Assembly (NCBI RefSeq): GCF_001640805.2
Contig: NC_066844.1
Location: forward strand, 7,162,053-7,226,052
Length of the DNA stretch: 64,000 nucleotides
DNA from: Lates calcarifer
Lineage: Eukaryota; Chordata; Actinopteri; Centropomidae
Direction of reading: 5' to 3'
A program made the position numbers and the translations under genes. The notes beneath the pieces are model-generated. The model searched no databases. It saw only the letters and a list, made by a program, of their open reading frames with translations, and was not told the origin of the DNA. Shown here piece by piece: positions 37,005 to 49,100 of this stretch. Position 1 is the first letter of the stretch. Each line of letters starts with the position of its first letter.

Positions 37005-39800
37005 TAGGTAGATTGGGGCACAGAATTAAATGCTAATGTCAACATGCTTACAATAGCAATGCTAACATGCTAATGTTACCGAAGATTAGCAATCTGCAAA
37101 AATGTTAATTTTAGCTGGTTAGCATGCCAACATTTCCTAATTAGCATACACACAGTGAGGCTGTGGCTGATGGGAGTGTCATCAGTTTTGAGAATATTTG
37201 GCCATATAATCAAACAACTGGACAAAGTAAAAAGTGAAGAAGTAAAAAAGTAATGGGATCTGCAAGTTATTACAATTTATCCTGACAGGCAAATGAATGT
37301 CTGTATTTAATTTCATAATAAGTCATCTAATAGTTCAGAGACATTACACTCACAAACCACTAATGTGAACCTCATAAGATACTAAAGGCAAAATCAGGGA
37401 GTCACCAAAAGTCAGTAGAATACATCCTCTGTGCACAATGATTGTCTCTACCAAAATTCATGGCAGTTCTAATGGTTGGTAGGATATTTCAGTTTGGCCC
37501 AATAGACCAGTCTACTGACACACCAACATTCCTACAGGCACGTCATGACTAAAAAAGATGTGTGGTTGCATATGTTTGTCAAGGAAACTACATAAATCTC
37601 TCATAAGCAGACATCCAGTAATATAATCTTATCAAAGAGATGTAACACTGACTTCATCACCAGACTCCAAGCCCAGGCTGCAAAAACTCTATGACTAATC
37701 CTCTCTCAGTGCACAGCTAAATGCTAATTCAGCAGGAAAACCTGAGTTTAGATGCAAAATGATATTTTCTCTCTGTCAGGCAGTTTAAAAATACTTCATT
37801 GCATTTTTTTGTTTTTTCAAGCTAATCCTTCCTTCCTTGCATTCAAAAAACTACTATACTTCTTGTACTCTTGCAGTCAATCTCATGCTTTGTCCAACCC
37901 TTTTTAATTAGCCACATCAGCAACTTAATCATGACTGTCTTAACAGTTAATAAAGGAGGTACTTGAGGGGAAACATATCAACATTTTAAGTGTATATTGA
38001 TAAATTCTGCACTTGTATTGCATTGTTAGGTCACACAATCATTTTACATTCACAATACTATCTGCTATTTAAAGGTGATTTTACTTAACTAACATCTATT
38101 GCGGCACAAAATGCACCAAGGCAAGTACATCATAATCAGCAAGTACTTACATTATAGGACAGAAGCTCTGTGTGTCAGTATGGGCATGCGTGTATAGACA
38201 CACTGCAGCTACACACCCCTTGATTCATCTCTACTGATGCCAAAAGGAAGTCCTCATTTGGCACACACACACACTGAGGAGTATCCCAGTCATATACTCA
38301 TAACACCCCTAGGGACTGAAGAAACCACTGCATCACCTGATCAGTTCACACCACTGCATCATAATCAGCCCAGGAACATGTAGTACCAGCATGGATCAAT
38401 CATTCAAATCTGTGGCTAAATATTAAATATTCCTTAATCAATAGGAAAAACAGAGGAATATCCACATGGGAGATGCCTGTGAGGGCAAATGAGGAGAATG
38501 AGATGAAATAAATGAATAGACAAGGTAAAGAAGTTAAAGCTGTGGTCTGTTTTACAAGGTAATCATCATACATCAGAGGCCATAATGCGCAAAATCTCAT
38601 TGCACATTAACAAGAGTTTTCTTCAGCCTGCAAAGGCAATATTTGCCAACAAAGCATTTAGAGAAAAGGCACCAGCAGACATTGTATAAACGCGCTGGTT
38701 TTCTGCTGCTCAGACGACACAGATTTATCTGAACACAGTGAGCTCTGCAGACTCTTGCGTGGGCCCTTCACTCTTGCTGGCTCAGCAGATTTGACTTTGC
38801 ATACACTCCCTCAGAGCTTTTACTGAGTAACAGAGAGCTGACTCCCATCATCCATCTAAAGACTGACACACTGTAAAAAAGGTAAAGAAATACAGACGGA
38901 AAGAGAAATGAAAATTATCTACATGCCAACATAAAACAACTTCTTTTCCATCTATTTCTTTTTTGTTTAACAAAATCTTTATATCTGTGTATTAGAAATC
39001 GAAAAATTCACTTTTAATTGTCTATACATCTTAATTATAATCAACCAATATAAAGTATTTTAGTAGTCTCTCTACAGTGCAAGAAAATCCCATCTCAAGT
39101 TCTATCCTCAGACACACATTTGTTTTATTATGTAACATTATACTGCAGCACTACATGATGCTACGCACCAGGCATGAGGACTTACCGGCATGCTGTAAAA
39201 GTTCCACTCTGGCAGATTTGCTATTATCGTAAGACTCTCTGCATTAAAATGAGAAGCGACGGGCAAAACGCTAACGCTGTCTGCTCTAATTACCCCTGAG
39301 CCATTTATTCTGGCTTTCTCTCTCTGCAGAGCTTTTTTTTCTTACATTCAGGCAGGATGTGTGTAATGAGGCTAGGTGCCTCTGTGACAACCTGGCATGC
39401 AGCAAAGCCTCAGTAACTGATGATGCTGTTCTGGAAAGAAAGGAAGAAATGCTGCTTACCTTGAAGAGAGATGTGCTGCGTCCTAAACAAGGAGTGGAAG
39501 CAGAGAACAGGGTCAGATATATTCTTGACAGGAAGGAAAAAAAATCTTAATAATCTGCACTTTGGTTCATCCCACTGTCAAAAGACATTGCAAAAAAAAA
39601 AAAAAAAAAGCCTCAGTGGTGGCAAGTCCCAGTTTCACCTGGGGGAGTATTTCTGCCCAAGGTGCCCCCCTCCTGACACTATCAAACAAGACTTGTCTGG
39701 GCTCAAGGTGCTGCTGAAGTGCACTCAGGCAGAGATGAGAAAATAAGATACACTCACACAGATTAACATTGTTCTAACACACTGAAATCAGCACAAGCAT

Positions 39801-39840
39801 CAGTGCCGGTGCAGTTCCACTGCTGTATTTCCCGGCACTG
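39801..39840. promoter_or_regulatory. GC-rich inverted repeat near a possible promoter
   Basis: CAGTGCCGG (39801-39809) and CCGGCACTG (39832-39840) are perfect 9-base inverted arms around 22 bases. Just right of it lie an ATTGG (CCAAT on -) at about 39847 and, near 39868, caataaaac. Function is unknown. Confidence 0.35.
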
Positions 39841-40280
39841 TTCGCTCATTGGCTGAGGAGCAACTCAATAAAACCCCTCCTTGTCATCAATTGGGTAGGG
39901 GAGGGAGGTGTGGGGGGGGTAGATTTTCTGTGGCGCACTAACAACTGTGCTCCTCCTCTTTTCTTTCTTGCTCTATCACTTTTTCTCCATGTACAGGCAG
40001 ACAGGGAGTGCTGAGCTTTGAGAAATAGACGCAGAGGGGAGAGGGAGAGAGGAGATGGAGGGAAGTGCAAAATGCAGGGGAATCGATGAGTGGTGAAAGG
40101 AGAGGTGAAGATGGTAACCAGCAGTCTGCAGTGGCTCTCACAGATCTTGTGCGTCCCTGCTGCAGGAACTCTGCAGGAACCTGAGTGCAGTGAGGTGTGA
40201 GGACCAGAGAGGATAGAAAGAGAGGAGGGAGGAGAGGAGGAGAGGAGAAGGGTGGATGGGTGTGTGAGGTGGGGGTTTAC

Positions 40281-40425
40281 CGGTCTGCTTGGGCTGGTTT
40301 TGCTGCAGTATAGAGGCAGGCAGAACACAGATGGGAAGTTGTTTTTTTTTCTTCTTTTTTTCCCCTCCCAGCAGCAGTAGATGTGAAGCTCCAGCAGACT
40401 CAGCAGCAGCAACATAAAAAGGCAA
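40281..40425 (-). other. Candidate syt2 5' leader exon (speculative)
   Basis: On the - strand, cctttttatgttgctgctgc precedes a stretch with no constraint to code and ends at GCAGACCG|gtaaac, an acceptable donor. Such an exon could splice to the syt2 acceptor at 23243, leaving an intron of about 17 kb. Nothing but motif spacing supports it. Confidence 0.2.
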
Positions 40426-41869
40426 CTAGTTCCACCCTTCCTTGTTTACAGGCATTTAACATGTAACTGGTGAATAATTTAAAGGAGCAGAAGGTGGGAT
40501 GAGCTGCAGGAGTGACACAGATCACTGCTGCTGCCTCATCAGGGAGACATGGATTATAAAGTCACAAAAAGTGTAAAAGTCAAGCAGGAGTCACTCTGTA
40601 TGTAGCAGCAGAGCAGCATTATATTACCTGTAAATAACCCATTCAGCTCAACAACTTGACATTTCACGTTTTGTGACTATTTCTTGTGCCTTTCCGAATT
40701 ATTAATGTCAGATGATATATAAGAAGAAAAAAAGATGGAACTGGTTCAGAAGTTAAACATATATGTTAGAGCATAAGGTGGTCTTTCCTTTCCCCCTCAA
40801 CAATTCAGTGCTTCAATTTTAATTAAATTGACTTAATGAAGTCTCATTCTGCTGTCTGAAATCAGTAGACTACCTGACTTCCTACACTGGACAGCTGGAG
40901 AGAGCTGCATCACAATGCCACTGCAGGCTTCTCCAAGGAAATCCATAGGTACAATGCGTGTTGGTTTGTGACAATCACTGTGTACTTCAGCCATTGTGAA
41001 GCAGTATGAAGTACACAAAACAAAAGCCTGAATTTTAACTATTTTGGGGGATGTGGGACTAGGGAGATCTCATGGACATTATGTGGTCCACACACTCTTA
41101 AAGCAGCACCAAATGGTAAAAAAAACAAAACAAAACAAAACAAAAAAAAAACATGAGAAAGAATGCCTTAAACAATATTGCCTCCTTGTACCATCTTAAC
41201 TGCCCTGAGTCTGAGGCAAATGAAAAGTGTGTTCAGACAGTCTATCCAAGTGATTTAGCTGTGCAACATTTGTTAATGAAAAGCAACGACAGGGCAGTGG
41301 TGTGAGTGCCAGTTTCACCATTACACTTATTAAACCTTCTGGGAACGTTGCCAAAACTTCTGCAGCAAATAGCAGCCAGGCTCCCTTCAAGAAGGACACA
41401 CCATTTCATTGCCTTTGGCTTTACCCTTGACATAGTGGCGACCAGGCAGTGCTCAGTGCATTACCAACGATTAGAGCAACACCACCAGATGAGTCAGAGA
41501 TGCTGCATCACTGAAGCGTCCTGCCTTTTTATGAACTTTCTATCCCGCTGTGCTTATTTGCTTCTGTTCTATCTCAAGGGGGGGAGTCACTGAGAAAAAA
41601 AAAGTTTCGATAGGATCCAATTATTCAGCCAGAGGATATTTTGTGATTGCTTTGCGCTGGACTTTATAGCAATAAATCATAATAGATGAAACAGAGGCAC
41701 AGAGGTAACCCTGTGTGGGGATTGGAGTTGGAGTATGTGCCTGAAGCAGCCGTGTAGGTCTGGTTTCATAAAGGTGAACCAGGGAGTCTAATGAGCTTCG
41801 AACATAAAATGAAGATGGAATAGTGAAATAAGACAAGCAACAAGAAAACAGCTTTGAGATTATTTGTGA

Positions 41870-42422
41870 ATGCTCACAATGGCAGTGCTAATATTCTGAT
41901 GTTTAGCAGGCAATGTTTACCACATTCACCATCTTAGCCTTGCATATTAGCATGCTAACATTTGCCAAGTACTGTCTAAGGACTGCAGTTAGTTTACAGG
42001 TATTTGGTCATAAATCAACATATTAAAATTTTGCTCTGACAGTGGTACTGGTCAAACATTCAAGGGATAACCAAAGTGGTTACATCCTGAAGGGGAATGT
42101 GAACATATGCACCAAATATAGTAGTAGTAGTAGTAGTGAGATATTTCTCTCAAAAACACAAATGTAAACCTGACGGTGGCACCAGAGGAAAAAGTGAGAG
42201 GATCACCTAAGTCATTAGGCTTCATCCTCTGGGAAACAAGCAGATGCTGAGATAGTTCACTGGATAGGTGAAACCACTATTTGAATGTGGCACAGTAGGA
42301 AAGGTCATAGGATCGCTAACGTGGTCCAGCAAGCAGGTATATGTACCAAATTTCATGGTAATTGAGTCACAGAGACATTTCACTTAAAACCAAAAATATC
42401 ATTCTAATGCATGGCTAAAAAG
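41870..42422. repeat. Repeat family A, copy 4 (5' truncated)
   Basis: Contains gctaatattctgatgtttag, catattagcatgctaacatt, caggtatttggtcataaatc, repeated accaaatttcatggtaat/atatttctctcaaaa modules and the end gcatggctaaaaag. Confidence 0.7.
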
Positions 42423-43274
42423 CTGAATTCCACAATAACTGATTATCTGTCCACTTGGGGACAGCTGAAATACGTTCTAACACAGTACTGATATATTATA
42501 ATCTTTTAACCATTTGGAGTCAAGTCTCTGGCCACCTGGTAAATGTAGGTCCAATTCACTCTGTTTTAGCTCTGTATTTGGTCCCAACCAGCTCCTGAGA
42601 GGGAAATATCTGGCTCTTTAGATGCTAAATGCTAAACTACACTACAAGTGTGTGTGTCGTTTGGTGCTGACTGGACGTGTAAAGGGGGTTTCTAGAGCTT
42701 TTTCTTTGTCCAAAACAGCTGCCTGCTGGTGCAGAAAACAACATTATGAGAGCCATGAGATCAAACCAAAACAGTAAATTTATGGATTGGACAGCTAAAC
42801 AATGAGCTGAAACTTGCTTTAAAGCTCCACAGAGCTGAGGGGAGCTGCAGAGTCCATTGAGGTTCTTCACCACAAGCAGCTCCTTTCACACTGTCTCACT
42901 GTTTTACACTTGTAATTGTATATATTGTTATTGTAAAAATGTTGATTATAGCTACTTAAAAAGATTTGACATCTTGGCCAAAATGTTATTCTCATGTTGG
43001 ACAGTTATCTACCCACATAAAGCAATGAATCAAAATATACAGTGAGAGCAAACACAAACTCGCACCTAAACATCAGCAAGCAGAAAATTCCAGACTCATT
43101 AATGTTGAAAATTAATGCCTATTTCACCAATCTGCCTAGGTAGTAACATTAGTATAGTCACATTGCATTGCATAGCATCATATCACATCACAAATATTCA
43201 AGGACATCCAAGGTTACTGTAAGGAATTGAATAGAATTATAGGATTATAGGATTCAAACATATGATGCAGATTA

Positions 43275-43338
43275 CATATATATATATATACACGTGCGTG
43301 TGTGTGTGTGTGTGTGTGTGTAATATACACACACACAC
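43275..43338. repeat. Compound (TA)n (TG)n (AC)n microsatellite
   Basis: TA units, then cacgtgcg, then TG units, then ACAC units with a TA join. Confidence 0.93.
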
Positions 43339-45730
43339 TATACATGAGTGATTTTATCATGGTTTTCATTGGTGGTTTGAAACCTTTTCTGTGCAGGATC
43401 TAAATTAGACAGGATGTCTCTCGCTCCATGACCCTATTGCAGCATGTCAGTATCCAGGGACCAACCAGAAGTAGGCCTGAGACCCATTATGGCTCCTAGC
43501 CCACGGGTTAAAGCTGCACTATGCAAATTGTGCAAATAGCTAAAAATGGCAGAGACAGGTACAGTATATCCAGTATAACTATTTAAAGGATTGTAAATCA
43601 AATAGGCAGTTAACTGTGTTCATCTGTCTTGATCTTTTAGGTTTATGTCTTCATTTTTGGGATTTTAAGGCAGCAATTTATGAACCCAGTTTCCGTGCTA
43701 CATGGCTCTTTCTACAAACCCATCCAGAGAGCCTGCAGATGTTATTGCTTAATTGTAACACTAGAGGATGCCACATTCAAAGAGTACGCCGCTATCTCTC
43801 TCTCTCTCTTTTTGTACCTCAAACTACAGAGCTGGGTTACTCAATGTGCATAAAACATTAAACACACTCTGTTTCTACACAGTGATAGTGAGGGTGTCTA
43901 CTTCTGGGAGACATTGTTCTTGTACAAAATCTGTCCCATGAATCTGGTTAATTCACTCAGAGAGGGGCAGGGGGACATTGGTGTTTTTAATTCTTCTGAA
44001 TTTAAACAATGACATTATCCCCCTACCTATTTGCATTTTTTCCATTTTCATGTCTGATTTCCATTTCCCTCGTCCAGTTTCCTACGGTAACATAAAAGCA
44101 CTTTTTGCCAGTTGAACCACTTCCTAAAATAACCTGAGCGAGATGGAGCACTGAAGCTAATTTTGTCAGCCTCTGTGTGAACCCATGTGTCTCTGTAACC
44201 TGGATATCTCTGGCATCCTGCCCCATATCACTATGCCAGTAACTCCAAGACCTAATAGCTACAAGATCAGTATTATAGACTGGTATTATTATTATGGAAG
44301 TCCTGGCATACTCTGATGTACTCTTGGGTCTGAGTGAGCCAAATGAATAGTGCTGCTGTCTCCAGATTCTCACTGGTCTGCTGCCAAAAGGGCTGCACAC
44401 ATTCAGTAGCTGAGTGAAACTGAGGTATAAAGTAATTAAATCAATCTGCAGATACAGTAGCTTTCAGGCCTGTCAGCCCTATCTAAAAAAAAGAGTTTAT
44501 AAAAGAGTGTTTTAGCAGTGTTTTTTTAATTTATTTAAATTCTTGACAAACTTTTATTTTGAAAAGATCTTTGTAATTTGGTACAAAATAAAGGGAAAAT
44601 AGGAATTCCCTTTAAAGAAAAGCTCAGTTTAAACACAAGTAAATATTTTGTCACTCACTTACTATTGGACACTTTAGTCTTTATTAATGTTATATTGTGT
44701 GCTTGTTCTGCACTAGCCAAAGGAGGTTTTCCTTACATAGATTTTCCTAGAAAAACATATTGGAAAGTATCAGGAAATAAATCAAAATGAATTCACATAT
44801 AAACTGAAGGAGATTACATGTATAACTATTCCTGCCTCACTGATTACCCTACTCTACTACTACTCTACCCTACTGAGTTAGTGATTATGCCTTTACAATA
44901 CCTCTGCTGGAAAGTTAAATTTACAGAAGACACTGTATTGAAAAAACAAAACCAGAAATTAAATTATTTATTGATATAAACATGTAGATGTTTCATGTAG
45001 ATCTCCTATGAGGAACAGTAAATTCATGCTGTGATATTCTTGGCGTACACCTAGTTAGACTAACAAGATGATCAACTAGGGAGGTACAGTATTTGAACAT
45101 GTGGTTAATAAGTTACCATAGACAGTATCGTTTGGGAAAAAGCTGATTGTGGACATGGATATGGACTTAATAATGTAGAGAAAGATAAAGGCATCAAGCG
45201 ACAACAATTGTTCATCATAACATAGGGTAACACTTGGCAAGCGGTCACAGCCAACAAGTCTTTTTGTAGTGTGGTCACCAGCCATATATACATGTTCTTC
45301 AAGGAATCCAGCACCTTCCTGTAGAGATAAAGAAATGATTTATACTTCTAACTCTTTATCTGTTGTTGTGGAAGACAGTTTTAGAAATGCTAAAAGTGTC
45401 ACGCACCTTATGCTGCAAAGGCCTCATTCCTTCTGCTCCTAATTTGGGATTGCAACAGATGAACAAGTAACAGCAACAGGTGTTAAGAAAGAGTCAGAAC
45501 TGTGGTCGCAGAAATGGCAGCAATTCAGAACCACATGAGAGAACAAAATCAAAACTAAGCAAACAAACCGTGTTTCTGTATTTTTTTCAATATCTATATA
45601 TAGAAATAAACATAATCCAGTAATTCATTTTTTAGAAAGCTGCAAGATTACACAAATTAAAGTTCCAAAATGTTTAAATGGTTAATTAACCTGCAAATAA
45701 AATGCTGTATCTAAGTGCCCTAAAGCAGTC

Positions 45731-45751
45731 TGCTGCTGCTGCTGCTGCTGA
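45731..45751. repeat. (CTG)n trinucleotide run
   Basis: Six to seven CTG units, outside any coding exon. Confidence 0.9.
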
Positions 45752-46118
45752 GTCAAGGAAATGTGATTAAGTCTCCTAACCAAGTACTTGAGGAGTCATT
45801 ACACATTTAATTTATGGGTGCTACCTCTTGGACTCTTTCAGTGGCAGAGGCCACCTTTTCCAAGTTTAGTGCCCTCCATGTATGGAAAGTAAGTCATGGA
45901 GACAGATGTCACCTCAGGACTCATATAGACCAACCTATCCAATACATTCTGGTTAATTCTTGAACTTTTGTGACCATGGTTGGAGCAACGCAAGTATATT
46001 TTATAGGTTAAAGTTGTTTTTTTAATCAGTTTTTGATTCATAATCACACGCTCCATGTGCAAAAATCAAGTATTCAGCAAGCAAATATATTCTGACCTGT
46101 GATTATGAGAATGTTGAC

Positions 46119-46150
46119 CTATTTCTTGTCTGCATCTGCAACTGCTGGCT
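46119..46150 (-). CDS. mybph: mybph last coding exon (short tail)
   Basis: 32 nt after a strong acceptor (tttctttctgttaaacag): the phase-1 join gives [10 protein letters not shown] and TAG. The phase fit and acceptor strength argue for its use, though no homologous tail was recalled. Confidence 0.6.
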
Positions 46151-49100
46151 CTGTTTAACAGAAAGAAAAGTTATTGGTTTTCAGAGGGTGGAAATTATTG
46201 GTAAAGCAAATGCTACATCTTAAATAGAATGTTTACACCCATAAACAGACTAAAGCTCTTGATATAGATTTTTTTTACATCTTCACTTACGTTTGACCTC
46301 CAGTTTGCAGCTGACAGTTGCTTCTCCGTGATCGTTCTTGGCTCTGCAGGAGTACACACCACCATCAAAGTTACCAGGCTTACGGATCTCCAGAGAGCAG
46401 ATACCCTGGACGCAGATCTGCCTGTACTTGGGGTCGTCTCCAATAATCATCTGGTTCTTCATCCATTCAACCTTGGGCTGTAGAAAAACAGATTTATTTT
46501 TTTTTACATTACAGTATGATTAAACTGTGGTTGTTACACACTTTACTCCCAGACTACAATAATTACATTATAACAACTCATAAATAAATAAGCAGAAGTA
46601 TTGTTTCTATTTATGTTTGTGCCACTTGGCGAGAAAAGCTCTGTTGATTGAAGTGGATACACAGTGCACACCTGGTTTGGGAGTTTTAACGGCACTGACA
46701 TTATGAGGACCTCCTGGAGCCGCACAGGGAATGTTACACATGTGACCCTGCTTCCCTTCTGACCTGCCCCCCTTATGGGCTCTTCACCTCCTCCCATGCT
46801 TCAAAAGAGAAGAATACCAGTTCTAGCCTTCTCATCAAGACCATCTATGCTACCGTCCTGCAGGCGACCTGGTGGGATTATGAGCCCAAGGTGGAGGTGA
46901 GAGGCTCAGACAGCAGGCTAACAGGGGCAGGGGAATATTCAACATTGCCAGCACAGAAAAAAAACCCACACACTGACAGAAATGGAGGAAAGGTGTTTGT
47001 TAAAAACTTTGAATACATCCCATTTACACCTTAGGATGATTACTAAGTTGCTGACAGGCAGTCACGGCTAATCTTTTGTTGCAGTTTCAGAAAGTTATAA
47101 CAATCTGCAGGAGCAACTTTGGTGGTTACTGGGTTAAAACTTGCAGAGCAATCAGTGTAATACATAATCTAATATTTTGCTTGTTTCTGTACCTTTGGGT
47201 ATCCCCTGACAGAGCAGAGTAGCTTGGTGCTGTAGCCGACAGTAGTGGCTCTGTCACTCAGAGAGGTGGTGAACTTGGGAGCCTCGGAAAAGTCGTGCTC
47301 CTTGTAGTCAGGAGGCTTGTAGTCAATTCCTGCAGAGTGGAAGAGAAACACAGTTGACTACAACTGCAACTATACAGCTTAGATGATATTCTGTAAATCA
47401 ATAGGTGTTTAGGTTTTGTTTAGCTAATTAGTTCAGATGAATAACATTTTGATACTTTATGAGGGATTTTTTGAAAAGTTTAGAACTTTCCTCTCAGAAA
47501 TATGTTTTATTTATTTTTAATGATCAACCACTAACTAGCTTTCCGAGCTTTCAACCACATATCACATTCTGAAAGCGGACACTGTTAGCTGAGGAGTAAT
47601 AAAAGACGGAGGTACCTGTCTTCATGATCTTGGCCTCCCCCTTTGTAATGGCAGCGCTCTCGCTCATTCCACACTTGTTTTCAGAGAACACTCTGAACTT
47701 GTAGGTGTTGCCCATGATGAGGTCAGGAGATGGTGGCATTCAGTCTATGGTAATGTTCCAACACAGTGAACCAGTCCTGCAAACACACACAGAACGAAGA
47801 TATAATGAATAAGTCGAGAGAGTGCTGAGTATTTGATTTGGATCGTCCTATCAATAATCAACACTTATCACAATACAATACTTACTCCAGTCTTTTTGTC
47901 GGCCTTCTGCACTGTGTAACCTGTGATTTCTGTGTTTCCGTTGTCGGTGGGTGGGGTCCACTCCAGAGCAACGTTGAAGCCCCAGGTATCCACAATCTTT
48001 ACACTGGCAGGAGGCCCTGGCAGCTCTGTGAACAAAAACGCACTGACTATAGCATCGAATAGTAAAGTTTTAAATGTCATCCAGTAATGACTAAACATTT
48101 TGCTCACCAACAATTTGAAGGGTGAGCGAGGCCCTGTCCTCGAAGTCCTCCACCTTCACGCACATCTCGTACACTCCAGAGTCCTCTCTCTCGGATGAAC
48201 GGATGAACAGGATGCTGTCTCTCTCGGTACTGCGGATGTTCACCCTCTTTGTGTCCAGGGGCTGTCCATTCTTTGTCCAGGTGACCACAGGTTTGGGTTT
48301 ACCCTTTTCGGGGGGGGGGGGTCAGACAAGTACGTTTTAAGGAGTTTTAAGGAGGTTTATTCATCATGCATGCACAAGAAGATGCAGTCGTCTTCAGCTT
48401 ACTGTGAAAGGGATGGTTAGGTTGATCTTGGCTCCAACGTTAGCGACGTATCTCTGCCTGAGGAAACGAGGCAGACGGACCTTGGGACGGTCTAGAGAGA
48501 AAAACACCGACAGAAACATCAATCATTATAGTTAGTCAGCATTTGCACATCATTTATTCAGAAAAAAGTTCTTTTATCTCCTGCTTTCACAGCTTGTCAG
48601 TGAAAGACCGAAACAGCCTGAGCAGGCTTTTTGGGATCTGTTCAAAAATCTTTGGAGTGAAACCAAAGGTTATCAGATCCTTTTGTGACCAACAAATCAT
48701 TTAGGAAATCGATGAGCATACTGAGCTGCTCTAAGTCCGTCTGAGTCAGGGAATTTTCTCTGGTGCCATCAGGGTGTTTCAACTGGTTGTAAAAGCAACT
48801 GTCAGTCTTAGTCCCATTATCCCCTCTGCTATGTATCTGCCTGGTCAGTGTTACAGGCCTTTTATTTCAATGATTTGTATAGATCGTATTGAAGGTAAAG
48901 AAAATGAGTAGTATCTAATATTGGAGGACAGGAATTTATGCAAAGCAAGGTAGTTAATGTGTGTGTATGCAGATAAGTAGATATATGTGTGGGGGGGTTG
49001 TCTTTTTTAATATATATTGGAAGTATATAATTATATATTTTTATACTGTTTTAAACACTTGTGTGTTTATTATTTATTTATTTACTGTGCTTATTATCTA

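Larger units (their letters stand above)
36340..37558. repeat. Repeat family A, copy 3, split by a Tc1 insertion
   Basis: The left part catgctagtggctctgtgag stops at 36365; the right part resumes at 37005 with ggtagattggggcacag, clustered gctaacatgctaatg words and an end in catgactaaaaaag. The break is filled by a Tc1-like element. Confidence 0.7.
23243..46118. other. 23-kb stretch with no supported coding exon
   Basis: Between the syt2 leader acceptor and the last mybph exon I see no ORF with family resemblance and matching splice sites. It holds repeats A and D, a Tc1-like remnant, a possible tRNA-derived SINE head, microsatellites, polypyrimidine stretches (27168-27380, 31500-31640) and a GC-richer patch near 39.8-40.4 kb. 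Since the first syt2 coding exon begins after an acceptor, part of this must hold the syt2 5' leader, promoter and first intron. Confidence 0.6.

Noticed and set aside
39846..40415. 189-codon ORF on the - strand
   Set aside because: Low-complexity Ser/Pro/Leu peptide produced by a purine-rich strand; open in more than one frame, as expected for simple sequence.
44023..44400. 125-codon ORF on the - strand, 3' of mybph
   Set aside because: Looked at as a further mybph exon or separate gene; no domain match, and mybph already ends at 46119.
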